From Candidatus Methylophosphatis roskildensis (GTDB lineage: Bacteria > Pseudomonadota > Gammaproteobacteria > Burkholderiales > Rhodocyclaceae), in assembly GCA_016708905.1 (NCBI GenBank), contig JADJEV010000003.1, positions 248,001 to 312,000 of the forward strand: DNA of 64,000 nucleotides, given 5' to 3'. Position 1 is the first letter of the stretch. Every line of letters starts with the position of its first letter. The notes beneath the pieces were generated by a model, which was not told the DNA's origin, searched no databases, and saw only the letters and a program-made list of their open reading frames with translations. A program made the position numbers and the translations under genes. Below are positions 37,973 through 46,422 of the stretch, one piece after another.

Positions 37973-38374
37973 ATGCAGGTTCAAAACGAAACCAAGCCCT
38001 ACGACACGATCAACGTGACGCCGATGCTCGACCTGGCCTATGTGCTGCTTGTGGTGTTCATCATCATGACGACGGCTTCGGTGCAGGGCCTCTCGATTTC
38101 GCTGCCCAAGCCGAGCAACAAGCCGGCCGAGAAGAAGCACGAGATCAAGATCGTGCAGATAACGCCCGAGGGCGGCGTGATGCTCAACGGCGCCACGGTC
38201 TCGCTCGAGCAGCTCGAGGCCCTGCTCGGCGCGGCACGCGCGCGCGACCCGGAAATGTCGGTGCTGATCAAGGGCGATCCGCGCACCCAGTACCAGCGCG
38301 TGATGACGGTGGTCGATCTGTGCAATCGCGCCCAGGTGAACATGGGCCTGGTGACGGCGAAGCTGGGAACCTGA
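37973..38374 (+). CDS. ExbD/TolR-family protein 2
   Basis: The product has 133 residues from ATG 37973; a TTG two codons upstream is possible. The membrane helix INVTPMLDLAYVLLVVFIIM holds the catalytic Asp, and the periplasmic part differs from ExbD 1 (SLPKPSNKPAEKKHEIKIVQ). Two ExbD proteins beside one ExbB are common in specialised Ton systems. Its stop overlaps the tonB start (TGATG). Confidence 0.92.
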   Translation: MQVQNETKPYDTINVTPMLDLAYVLLVVFIIMTTASVQGLSISLPKPSNKPAEKKHEIKIVQITPEGGVMLNGATVSLEQLEALLGAARARDPEMSVLIKGDPRTQYQRVMTVVDLCNRAQVNMGLVTAKLGT

Positions 38375-39081
38375 TGAGCGGCCTGGCCGAAGAGGAAGTC
38401 GATCGCTCGCCGGCCGTGCTGTGGCTGAAACGCGGCCTGGGCCTGCTGCTGGGGCTCGCGCTGCTGGCCGGCTTGTGGTTCGTGCTCAAGGATCTGATCA
38501 AAGGCACCAAGGGTCCGGTGCGCCAGGTCGCCAGGATCAGGATCGTGCCGAATACGCCGCCGCCGCCGCCGCCGCCACCGAAGGAAGAGAGACCTCCCGA
38601 GCCGCCCAAGGAAAGTCCGAAGGAAGTCAAGATCGAGCAGCCCAAGCAGGAGCAGCAGCCACAGCCGCAACAGGCCGAGCAGTTGAAGATGGAAGGCCAG
38701 GGCAGCGACACGGGGCTGGCCGGTCTGGCAGCCGGTGCGGTCAAGCAGGAATATGCCGGACAGAAGATTGGTGGTGACGGCTCGGTTGGTGGATCGAACC
38801 GCATGCAGTTCTCGGTGTTCACCAGTTCTTTGCAGCGTCACCTGCAGGAACAGCTCGCCCGCAACCGCAAGCTGCGCGATGCCGACTACCGGATGGTGGT
38901 CAAGGTGTGGCTGGATCGAGGCGGGCGCATCGAGCGCGTCGAAGTCGCCAAGTCGAGCGGCAGCGAGGAATTGGATGCTTCGATCCGCACCGCACTGGCC
39001 GACATCTCCGCCATGCACCAGGCGCCACCCGACGATCTGCCGCAACCCGTGCGCGTCAGGATCGCCAACCGCGGCGCCTGA
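38374..39081 (+). CDS. TonB-like energy transducer
   Basis: The 235-residue protein has a single N-terminal membrane helix (LGLLLGLALLAGLWFVL). A Pro-rich periplasm-spanning region follows (NTPPPPPPPPKEERPPEPP, then PKQEQQPQPQQ). The C-terminal TonB fold (residues about 150-235) includes LARNRKLRDADYRMVVKVWLD and VEVAKSSGSEELDASIRTAL. It should carry ExbBD energy to an outer-membrane partner. No TonB-dependent receptor is in the block; TpsB and the porin are the only outer-membrane candidates. Confidence 0.9.
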   Translation: MSGLAEEEVDRSPAVLWLKRGLGLLLGLALLAGLWFVLKDLIKGTKGPVRQVARIRIVPNTPPPPPPPPKEERPPEPPKESPKEVKIEQPKQEQQPQPQQAEQLKMEGQGSDTGLAGLAAGAVKQEYAGQKIGGDGSVGGSNRMQFSVFTSSLQRHLQEQLARNRKLRDADYRMVVKVWLDRGGRIERVEVAKSSGSEELDASIRTALADISAMHQAPPDDLPQPVRVRIANRGA

Positions 39082-39125
39082 ACGGGCGCGGCGCCGCCAA
39101 CCTTCATCGTTTTCTCACTTCAGCC

Positions 39126-40808
39126 ATGAGACAGACCATACCGATACGCCGCACCCTGCTCGCCGCCGCATTGTCGGCAGCCCTCATGTCCCCGGCCGCC
39201 CGGGCCGACGAGCGCAGCTCGCTCGAGCAATTGCGCGAGACCACGCTGGGCCTGATCGAGGCGCTGGTGGAACAGGGAATCCTGACCCGCGACAAGGCCG
39301 ATCGCCTGATCAGCGAGGCCCAGCGCAAGGCGCAGGCCAAGGTTGCGGAAGGGCAGGCCGCCCCGGCGGCCGCGCCCGCCGAGGGCACGGTTCGGGTGCC
39401 CTATGTTCCGGAGATCGTCAAGAACGAGATTCGCGAGCAACTCAAGCAGGAGGTGTTGGCGCAGGCCAAGAACGAGCGCTGGGCCCAGCCCAATGCCGTT
39501 CCGGAATGGCTGGACAGGATCAAGCTGGAAGGCGATGTCCGAGTGCGCTACCAGTACGACTCGCTCTCCGACCAGAATACGCCGCCCCTGGGCTACGTGT
39601 TTCCCGAAGGCGTGCCCCAGCCGGGCCTCGGGCTGGCCGGGGCCGCGACGCGCGCTGCGGACCTTGCCGACGCGCGCGCGCCATTCGCGACCAACACGAC
39701 GGAACAGCGCGAGCGCCTTCGGGTGCGCGCGCGCTTGGGCGTGCTGGCGAAAGTGTCCGACAGTTGGTCGGCCAGCTTGCGGCTGGCCACCGGCAATACG
39801 CAGGACCGGGTATCCACTAACCAGACGCTAGGGCAGAACTTCAACAAGTACCAATTCCTGGTCGATCGCGCCTATCTGCGCTACGCGCCGTTCGAGTCGC
39901 TGTCGGTCTCGGGCGGGCGCATCCCCAATCCGTGGTTCGGCACCGATCTGATGTGGGATGACGATCTCAACTTCGAAGGTGTGGCGGCGACCTGGAAACC
40001 CATGCTGACCGACTCGTTCTCGCCCTATGTGACAGCGGGATATTTCCCGGTAAAGGAGCGCAACCCACCAGCGGCGCGCAGCCGTGCGCTGGCCGGCGCG
40101 CAGTTGGGATTTCAGTGGACGCTCAACCCGCGCAACAGCCTGAAGTTTGGCGCCGCGGTGTATGACTTCAGCCGCTTCGAGGGACATCCGGAAGACGACG
40201 CTTCGTTCGATTCGATCCTGCAGCTTCCTATATCGCCGACCTACGGCAACAGCGTTTACGAGGCGGGCCTGCGACAACGGGGCAACACCTTGTTCCGCAC
40301 CAATTCGCGTCTGGACAACAGCTCGTCCAATCTGTGGGGGCTGGCTTCCAAGTTCCGCCCGCTCAACGTGACCGCGAGCTACGACTGGGCCAGCTTCGAC
40401 CCCGTGCACGTCGTGCTTACCGCCGACTGGGTGCGCAACCTCGACTTCGACGCGAACAAGATCGCGGCGCGCACCGGGCTGCGGCTGGCCGACGCCAAGG
40501 ACACCGGTTACCAGTTCAAGGTGACGATAGGCATGCCGCGGATCAGGGAAGCGCGCGACTGGCAGTTTTTCGCCAGCTATCGCTACCTGGGCAGCGATGC
40601 GACTCTCGATGCGTTCACGGATTCCGATTTCGGATTCGGTGGAACCAATCAGAAGGGCTACATCGTCGGTCTGAGCTACGGGCTGGATCGCAATGTCGGC
40701 CTGAACCTGCGCTGGCTGTCGGCCGATTCCATCAGTTCGCCCACCCTGGCGCCCGGCGGCCGCTTTTCAAGCGACATCCTTCAGGCCGACGTGAACTTGA
40801 ACTTCTGA
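39126..40808 (+). CDS. Putative outer-membrane porin
   Basis: The 560-residue protein has a signal peptide (LLAAALSAALMSPAARA). An N-terminal helical segment (LEQLRETTLGLIEALVEQ, LTRDKADRLISEAQRK) is typical of this putative-porin family and may contact peptidoglycan. A beta-barrel follows with RIKLEGDVRVRYQYDSLS, VDRAYLRYAPFESLSVSGGRI and a final ILQADVNLNF. It lies 44 bases after tonB and is likely part of the same operon. Whether it is the Ton target is unknown. Confidence 0.88.
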   Translation: MRQTIPIRRTLLAAALSAALMSPAARADERSSLEQLRETTLGLIEALVEQGILTRDKADRLISEAQRKAQAKVAEGQAAPAAAPAEGTVRVPYVPEIVKNEIREQLKQEVLAQAKNERWAQPNAVPEWLDRIKLEGDVRVRYQYDSLSDQNTPPLGYVFPEGVPQPGLGLAGAATRAADLADARAPFATNTTEQRERLRVRARLGVLAKVSDSWSASLRLATGNTQDRVSTNQTLGQNFNKYQFLVDRAYLRYAPFESLSVSGGRIPNPWFGTDLMWDDDLNFEGVAATWKPMLTDSFSPYVTAGYFPVKERNPPAARSRALAGAQLGFQWTLNPRNSLKFGAAVYDFSRFEGHPEDDASFDSILQLPISPTYGNSVYEAGLRQRGNTLFRTNSRLDNSSSNLWGLASKFRPLNVTASYDWASFDPVHVVLTADWVRNLDFDANKIAARTGLRLADAKDTGYQFKVTIGMPRIREARDWQFFASYRYLGSDATLDAFTDSDFGFGGTNQKGYIVGLSYGLDRNVGLNLRWLSADSISSPTLAPGGRFSSDILQADVNLNF

Positions 40809-40819
40809 GGGCACGACGG

Positions 40820-41500
40820 ATGAAGCGTTTGCAGGCTCTTGCGGTCCTTGTTGTGTTGGCGGTGGCAAACCCTTTGCCGCCCGCCGCTGTCGCCGCCGAC
40901 CGGCGTGCCGACGCGATGCGCGAGCAGGTCAGGCGCATCCAGCAGGCGCAGCGCAAAGCCGAAGCGGACCGCGCTGCGCTGGAGCAGGAAAAGGAGAGCT
41001 TGCAGAAAGCCAAGCTGGCCGCCGAACAGGCTTTGAAGAAGTCCAGCGCCGAGAATGCTGCCATACGGCGCACGCTCGCCGGGTCGCGCCAGCAGGAAGA
41101 ATCCTTGCGCCAGGAGATTGAAGCAGCAAGAAAGGAATCCCGGATGCTCACCGACAAACTGGCCGATGCGAACAAGCACCTGGCCGAAACCGCAACGGCG
41201 CTGCATGCCACCGAGCAAAAGCTCGCCGCTACCGAAGGCGAGCGCGGTGTCCTGACGGCTTCGCTTGATGACCAGCGGGCGGCGACGCAGTCGTGCGAGG
41301 CGAAGAACCTCAAGCTGTACGAATACGGCCGCGATATGCTGGAGCGCTACCAGTCGAAGGGCATGTGGGCGACGCTGGCGCAGAAGGAGCCGTTCACCGG
41401 CATAGGGCGCGTCGAAATCGAAAACCTGCTCGAAGAGTATCGTGAGAAGCTCGCGAACCAGCGAGTGATCTCATCAGAGCGATCCGCGCCGGGACCATGA
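40820..41500 (+). CDS. Periplasmic coiled-coil protein
   Basis: This 226-residue protein has a signal peptide (LAVLVVLAVANPLPPAAVA). A long Glu/Lys/Ala/Gln-rich coiled coil follows (about 30-160; LEQEKESLQKAKLAAEQALKK), then a short C-terminal globular segment (KLYEYGRDMLERYQSKG, FTGIGRVEIENLLEEYREKL). The family is not recognised beyond coiled-coil proteins found last in similar Ton/TPS blocks. It starts 11 bases after the porin and could be a periplasmic spacer or scaffold. Confidence 0.8.
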   Translation: MKRLQALAVLVVLAVANPLPPAAVAADRRADAMREQVRRIQQAQRKAEADRAALEQEKESLQKAKLAAEQALKKSSAENAAIRRTLAGSRQQEESLRQEIEAARKESRMLTDKLADANKHLAETATALHATEQKLAATEGERGVLTASLDDQRAATQSCEAKNLKLYEYGRDMLERYQSKGMWATLAQKEPFTGIGRVEIENLLEEYREKLANQRVISSERSAPGP

Positions 41501-41557
41501 GGGCGGGCAAGGCTTGATCTGCAAGCTTGCACGGCAGAGGCCTGACACCGGCGGCAC

Positions 41558-42751
41558 TCATGACCAGGAAACCTGCCTCTGAAAGGCACGACGATGGCTC
41601 GATTCGATTTCGCGGTACAGCGTCGCCAAGCGTGAGGTGAGCGTGAGGTCCGACCATTCCCGGGCAAGTGCTCTCGCCTCCTCGCCAAGCCGCTCGCGCA
41701 ACGCATGGTCAGTGGCGAGCCGGGCCATCGCGGCGCCAAACGCTGCGACGTCGTCCGGTGGCACGAGCGCACCGTGGCCAGTCGCGAGCAGGTCACGGGT
41801 TCCCATCTCGGCGAGTGCGACCACCGGTAAACCGACCGCCATGGCCTCGACCAAGACCAGTCCCTGCGTTTCGGTGCGAGAGGCAAAGGCGAACAGGTCC
41901 GCCGCCGCATAGCATTCCGGTAGCCCCGCCTCCCGATCGAGGTAGCCGAGAAAACGTATGCGGTCGGTGCGACCCGAGGCACGGGCGACCTCGCGCAAGC
42001 GATCGGCGGCCGGGCCGTCACCGGCGATCAGCAGCATCAGCTCGGGAACGACGCCATGGGCGTGGCCGAGCGCTTCGATCAGGAATTCGAGGTTCTTTTC
42101 GTGGGCGATGCGTCCCACGAAGAGTGCCAGCGGACTGTCGTTCGGAATGCCGTGACGAGCGCGGAAGCGCGCGCGGCTGGCGGCGCGATCCACCACGGTG
42201 AAGTGCATGAGCGGGACGCCGGTCGGCAGCACGTGCAGCGGCGTGGTGATGCGATAGTCGCGCAGTCGTTGTGCCATCGCGCTGGAAGGAACGATCGTCG
42301 CCGACAGGGCGTTGCACTGCGCGCGCGACACGGCACGCGCCAAGGCACGCGTGGCACGTTCGGGCAATGCATGCGCATAGAGGTGCAGGTACTCTTCGAA
42401 CAGCGTGTGGTAAGTCGCGACGACCGGCAAGTTGAATCGACGCGCGGCGGCCATGGCTGCGTAGTGCGCGGAGAACGGGGTCTGGATGTGAATCAGGTCG
42501 GCATTGCTGGCAGCCTCGCAGACCGCGCGACGCATGCGAAGTGGCGGCACCAGGCGATCCTCTGGATCGAATGGCAGGCGCCACCCGGGCAGGCGTGTCG
42601 TGCTCGCCTCTTGAGGCTCGTCGCCGTAGCGCGGTGCGATCAGGCGGGTTTCGATTCCATATGAGTCCAGTCGATTTCGGTAGGTAGCGATTGCGGTCGA
42701 TACACCGTTTACTCGCGGCAGCGCGACGTCACTGACCATCAATACCTTCAT
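41558..42751 (-). CDS. GT4 glycosyltransferase, Agt-like
   Basis: The 397-residue GT-B protein has an N-terminal DVALPRVNGVSTAIATYRNRL (acceptor domain), HIQTPFSAHYAAMAAAR and TYHTLFEEYLHLY. Its donor domain has LFVGRIAHEKNLEFLIEAL, IAGDGPAADRLREVA and the EX7E motif in RTETQGLVLVEAM. ATG 42751 overlaps the end of the phosphoesterase gene in ATGA. Partners of PlcP of this type add sugar to diacylglycerol to make phosphorus-free glycolipids. Substrate assignment is inferred from the pairing. Confidence 0.82.
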   Translation of the reverse strand: MKVLMVSDVALPRVNGVSTAIATYRNRLDSYGIETRLIAPRYGDEPQEASTTRLPGWRLPFDPEDRLVPPLRMRRAVCEAASNADLIHIQTPFSAHYAAMAAARRFNLPVVATYHTLFEEYLHLYAHALPERATRALARAVSRAQCNALSATIVPSSAMAQRLRDYRITTPLHVLPTGVPLMHFTVVDRAASRARFRARHGIPNDSPLALFVGRIAHEKNLEFLIEALGHAHGVVPELMLLIAGDGPAADRLREVARASGRTDRIRFLGYLDREAGLPECYAAADLFAFASRTETQGLVLVEAMAVGLPVVALAEMGTRDLLATGHGALVPPDDVAAFGAAMARLATDHALRERLGEEARALAREWSDLTLTSRLATLYREIESSHRRAFQRQVSWS

Positions 42752-43578
42752 GCGGCTTCCTGCGTCAGGCGGACCAAGGACACCGCGTCGACGGGATGGC
42801 TGGTCCACTCGACGAGTTCCAGCCGGCCGTCGAAGTGCTCGACGATCGCCGTGCAGGAGTCCACCCAGTCGCCGCAGTTCGCGTAAGTCAGACCGTCGAT
42901 TTCGGCGATTTTCGCCCAGTGAATGTGGCCACATATGACTCCGTCGACGCCACGCAATCGGGCGGCGTGGACGACTGAGCTTTCGAAATCGAAGATGAAC
43001 TGCAACGCCCGCTTGACTCGACGCTTCGCATAGCCAGCAAGAGACCAATAGCCAGAACGACCGAGGTTGCGACGCACCCAAGAAAGAAAGACATTGATTC
43101 GCACCAGAAAGTTGTAGGAAACGTCGCCCAGTACGGCTACCCAGCGGTGGTAGCGCGTGACCTGGTCGAATTCGTCGCCATGGATCAAAAGGAATCGGCG
43201 GCCATCGGCGGTGACGTGAATCCATTCGTTCTCGATTCGAATGTCGCCGAATGTCGATCCGCAGTAGTCTCGCAGCGCCTCGTCGTGGTTACCCGGGATG
43301 ATGAATATCTGCTCGCCGTGTCGAGCGCGCCGAAGAAGTTTTTGTACGACAACGTTTTGCGCGGCCGTCCAGTGAATGCTTCGGCTCATCGACCAGAAGT
43401 CGATGATGTCCCCGATGAGAAAGACCCGCTCGGCGGAGTGCTCGCGAAGAAAGTCGAGAAGCCGGTCGGCCTGACAGGCGCGGGCTCCGAGGTGAATATC
43501 GGAGAGGAAGAGGGATCTGACTCGCGGCACAGGGCACAATTTTCGCCAAGCCAGGTTGCGCCTGTGTTTCGGAAACAT
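42748..43578 (-). CDS. PlcP-like metallophosphoesterase (lipid-remodelling phospholipase C)
   Basis: The 276-residue protein carries all calcineurin-type metal motifs: FLSDIHLGARACQADRLLDF, IGDIIDFWSMSRS, IIPGNHDEALRDYCG, LLIHGDEFDQVTR and CGHIHWAKIAEIDG. Such proteins are often labelled LpxH (UDP-2,3-diacylglucosamine diphosphatase). The RACQAD segment, the length and the four-base overlap with a GT4 gene fit PlcP of rhizobia and marine bacteria, which strips phospholipids to diacylglycerol under phosphate starvation. Choosing PlcP over LpxH is an inference from family memory and context. Confidence 0.8.
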   Translation of the reverse strand: MFPKHRRNLAWRKLCPVPRVRSLFLSDIHLGARACQADRLLDFLREHSAERVFLIGDIIDFWSMSRSIHWTAAQNVVVQKLLRRARHGEQIFIIPGNHDEALRDYCGSTFGDIRIENEWIHVTADGRRFLLIHGDEFDQVTRYHRWVAVLGDVSYNFLVRINVFLSWVRRNLGRSGYWSLAGYAKRRVKRALQFIFDFESSVVHAARLRGVDGVICGHIHWAKIAEIDGLTYANCGDWVDSCTAIVEHFDGRLELVEWTSHPVDAVSLVRLTQEAA

Positions 43579-43645
43579 GTCGGTTCGAAGACAAGCGAAT
43601 CGCCGCGATGTCGACCTGCCTTCAAGTCACACAGTGGCAATCTCG

Positions 43646-43663
43646 CGGTCATCCGATTGTCGC
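43646..43663 (+). promoter_or_regulatory. Weak Pho-box-like sequence in divergent promoter region
   Basis: CGGTCAT-CCGA-TTGTCGC resembles the PhoB half-site pair CTGTCAT-N4-CTGTCAC (six and five of seven matches). It lies between the plcP-like gene and the divergent glycosyltransferase. It is of interest only because lipid remodelling is usually PhoB-controlled. Confidence 0.25.
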
Positions 43664-43685
43664 CGGCCGCTGCGAACATTCGCCG

Positions 43686-44915
43686 ATGGATTCCTCGCAT
43701 GTCTGCATCGAGCAATTGACGCTTAGCCGCCGGCAATTTCGCATTGCCGTCGTTACTGAAACGTATCCACCTGAAGTAAATGGCGTCGCGATGACCACTG
43801 GCCGCTTCGTCGATGGATTGCTGCGTCTCGGACACCAGATCCAGCTCATCCGCCCGCGCCAGCGCGGCGACGACGAACCGACCCAACAGGAGAATCTTCG
43901 GGAAACCCTCTCCCGCGGCGTGCCCATACCGCGCTACAACCACCTGAAAATGGGGCTGCCCGCACGCAGTGCGCTGTTGGCGCAATGGGCCGAAGATCGG
44001 CCGGATGTCGTGCAGATCGTCACCGAAGGGCCACTCGGATGGTCTGCGCTGTCCGCTGCGCGCCGGTTGCGTCTTCCCGTGGTGAGCGAGTTTCACACCA
44101 ATTTCGACGCTTACAGCACGCATTACGGGCTGGGTTGGCTCAAGCGTCCCGTCACGGCCTATCTTCGCCGCTTTCATAACCGCAGCGATCTCACGCTCGT
44201 GCCCACGCGCGCACTGCAGCAGGCTCTACTTGGCGCTGGCTATCGTGCGGTCGAGGTGGTGGCACGCGGTGTCGATACCAGCCTGTTCAATCCGGCCCGA
44301 CGCAGCGACGCGCTGCGGGGGAGCTGGGGAGCAGGGGACGACGATCTGGTGATCACTTACGTTGGCCGCCTGGCGCCGGAAAAGAATGTGGACCTGGTGT
44401 TGCAGGCGTATGCGGCGATTCGGCGAGAAATAGCCAATGCGCGACTGCTGCTGGTCGGTGACGGTCCGGCACGCGCGCAGATCGACTCACGCAAGACCGA
44501 TGGCGTCATCTTCGCGGGAATGCGCGCGGGCGAGGATCTGGCATGTCACTACGCATCGGCCGACCTGTTCCTTTTCGCCAGTGAGACCGAGACCTTCGGC
44601 AACGTGACCGCCGAAGCCCTGGCAAGCGGTCTGCCGGTGGTCGCGTTCGACTACGCCGCCGCGGCTGAACTCGTTCGTCATGGCGAAAACGGACTCCTTG
44701 CGGCGCCGGCCAACAGGACTGAATTCGTAGCCCAGGCGGTGGCCGCCGCCAATCCGCAGACGCACGCGCGCCTGCGCACCGCGGCAGCGACCAGCGTGGC
44801 CCATCTCGACTGGGCCATGGTCGTCGCGCGCCTGGTTGAACGGTTCGAAGCCGCCATCAGCCGTCATCGCCTTCCTGGCCATGTCCAAGGCCGCATTCTC
44901 GTTGCGCCGGATTAG
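43686..44915 (+). CDS. GT4 glycosyltransferase
   Basis: This 409-residue GT-B protein is divergent from the plcP-agt pair. The N-terminus VTETYPPEVNGVAMTTGRFVDG and LIRPRQRGDDEP recall SqdX/MgtA/PimB-like lipid glycosyltransferases. The donor domain has ITYVGRLAPEKNVDLVLQAY, LLVGDGPARAQI and EX7E in SETETFGNVTAEAL. It likely glycosylates a membrane lipid; acceptor and sugar are not determined. Its 3' end overlaps the PAP2 gene by 35 bases. Confidence 0.85.
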   Translation: MDSSHVCIEQLTLSRRQFRIAVVTETYPPEVNGVAMTTGRFVDGLLRLGHQIQLIRPRQRGDDEPTQQENLRETLSRGVPIPRYNHLKMGLPARSALLAQWAEDRPDVVQIVTEGPLGWSALSAARRLRLPVVSEFHTNFDAYSTHYGLGWLKRPVTAYLRRFHNRSDLTLVPTRALQQALLGAGYRAVEVVARGVDTSLFNPARRSDALRGSWGAGDDDLVITYVGRLAPEKNVDLVLQAYAAIRREIANARLLLVGDGPARAQIDSRKTDGVIFAGMRAGEDLACHYASADLFLFASETETFGNVTAEALASGLPVVAFDYAAAAELVRHGENGLLAAPANRTEFVAQAVAAANPQTHARLRTAAATSVAHLDWAMVVARLVERFEAAISRHRLPGHVQGRILVAPD

Positions 44916-45417
44916 CGAGCTCGATCTCGCACTCTGCGTGCGCTGCAACCGCGCGAGCCGCTATCGCGCCATGCGCGCAACGTTCCGCCTGGCAAGCAGA
45001 TTGGGCGACGGGGTGGTGTGGTATGCACTGATGGCCATCCTGCCGCTGGCTTACGGCAGCAGGGCATGGCCGGTGGTGCTGCAAATGCTGATTGGCGGAG
45101 TGGTCGGACTCGTCGCCTACAAGTGTCTCAAGCGCAAGACGCTTCGCCTGCGGCCCTTTCAGGCCCATTCGGTGATCGTCGCCGCGGCGGCCCCGCTCGA
45201 CCGTTTCAGCTTTCCGTCGGGACACACCTTGCACGCGTTCTCAATGTCGCTGATCGTCAGCCACAGTTTCAGCGAACTCGCGCCTGCACTCATGGTGCTG
45301 GCGACAATGATCGGCGCCTCGCGACCGATCCTCGGCCTGCACTACCCGAGTGATGTGCTGGCCGGCGCGGCCATCGGGACACTGGTCGCCGCTGCGGTGA
45401 CTGGCTTGCCGCTGTAG
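44881..45417 (+). CDS. PAP2-family membrane phosphatase
   Basis: The product has about 178 residues from ATG 44881. The three PAP2 motifs are present: KRKTLRLRPF (KX6RP), SFPSGHTLHAF (PSGH) and ASRPILGLHYPSDVLAG (SRX5HX3D). Several membrane helices surround them. Family members dephosphorylate lipid phosphates such as phosphatidate, giving diacylglycerol that the neighbouring glycosyltransferases could use. It overlaps the preceding gene, so the two are probably co-translated. Confidence 0.9.
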   Translation: MSKAAFSLRRISELDLALCVRCNRASRYRAMRATFRLASRLGDGVVWYALMAILPLAYGSRAWPVVLQMLIGGVVGLVAYKCLKRKTLRLRPFQAHSVIVAAAAPLDRFSFPSGHTLHAFSMSLIVSHSFSELAPALMVLATMIGASRPILGLHYPSDVLAGAAIGTLVAAAVTGLPL

Positions 45418-45520
45418 AGGTGGCAGCTTTCTCTGCGCGCGCAAGATTTGCCGTGAGGACGAAGATGCGCGAATGCACGAAGCGCGATGCCCTGCAACGC
45501 GCCGAGCGCGCGCCCGGGTC

Positions 45521-46387
45521 TCAGGGCAATCGCATGAGCGGCTGCCCCGCGCGAATCAGTTCCCCCTCGCGAACCTTGTCCGATAGTTCGACGCCAGCCG
45601 GCGCAAACACGATGATGGTCGAGCCGTGCTCGAACCAGCCCATCTCCTGACCTTTGGCCATCGCGACCTTGCATCGAATCACGTCGGGTCCGCGATATCT
45701 GAGGTGGAACAAGACGTCGACGAAGTGCAGACGAATGCTTGCGACCAGCACGGCGGCGACCGGAACCAGCGTCAGCAGGATGTCGCCCCGGGCAAGACGG
45801 GTCTGGATCACCGCCCGTTCGTTCTTGCAGAACAGCTTTTCGACGCGCCGGAGTGCGATCGGGTTCACGTTCCATGTGTCCCCGCTGATGTAATTGACCT
45901 GCTCGACAGTCAGATCATGCGGCGCGTGAAACCTGTGATACATGCTCGCGGTTATGCGGAGCGTGACGTACAGCCCGTCCCGGTACGCGGCAACCAGCGT
46001 CTCGTCGCCCAGCAGATCGTTCAGCCCGTACGGAAAGCCCTTGGCCTGAATCAGCCGTGTGCCCTCGACGCGTCCGCTCGCGCCGACGATCGCGTCGCAT
46101 GGGCTCACCAGCGTCGCAGCGTCGCGATCGAGCGGCCTTGCGCCCGGCTTGAGCGCGCGCGTGAAGCAGTCGTGCATGCTCGAAAACCGGGATTTCTGTG
46201 CTTCATGCAGATCGAGCTTACAAAACAGCCGCCAGATCGCGATCGATACATCGCGGACAAGTGGATGTTCGATCTTGCTGAACCAGCCCGCAAAGCGGGT
46301 AAGTGCCTGGCGAGGAATGCGATTGGACAGAAGAAAGTTCAGATCCTCCTGCATGAAGATCTGCATCAGCGCCTTGCGAACGGTCAT
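45521..46387 (-). CDS. psd: Phosphatidylserine decarboxylase
   Basis: The 288-residue proenzyme has family segments FSSMHDCFTRALKPGARP, LVSPCDAIVGASG, KGFPYGLNDLLG, LRITASMYHRFHAPHD and FEHGSTIIVFAPAG. The LGST-type cleavage site is present as HGST, whose Ser becomes the pyruvoyl group. It makes phosphatidylethanolamine from phosphatidylserine in the inner membrane. It is convergent with the PAP2 gene and divergent from the aminotransferase. Confidence 0.93.
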   Translation of the reverse strand: MTVRKALMQIFMQEDLNFLLSNRIPRQALTRFAGWFSKIEHPLVRDVSIAIWRLFCKLDLHEAQKSRFSSMHDCFTRALKPGARPLDRDAATLVSPCDAIVGASGRVEGTRLIQAKGFPYGLNDLLGDETLVAAYRDGLYVTLRITASMYHRFHAPHDLTVEQVNYISGDTWNVNPIALRRVEKLFCKNERAVIQTRLARGDILLTLVPVAAVLVASIRLHFVDVLFHLRYRGPDVIRCKVAMAKGQEMGWFEHGSTIIVFAPAGVELSDKVREGELIRAGQPLMRLP

Positions 46388-46422
46388 TGGCTTGTAATAG
46401 TGCTCGGGTAAATCGGTATTCC

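Noticed and set aside
42748..43578. Assignment as lipid A enzyme LpxH
   Set aside because: The length, RACQAD segment and overlap with a GT4 gene fit PlcP better; kept only as an alternative.
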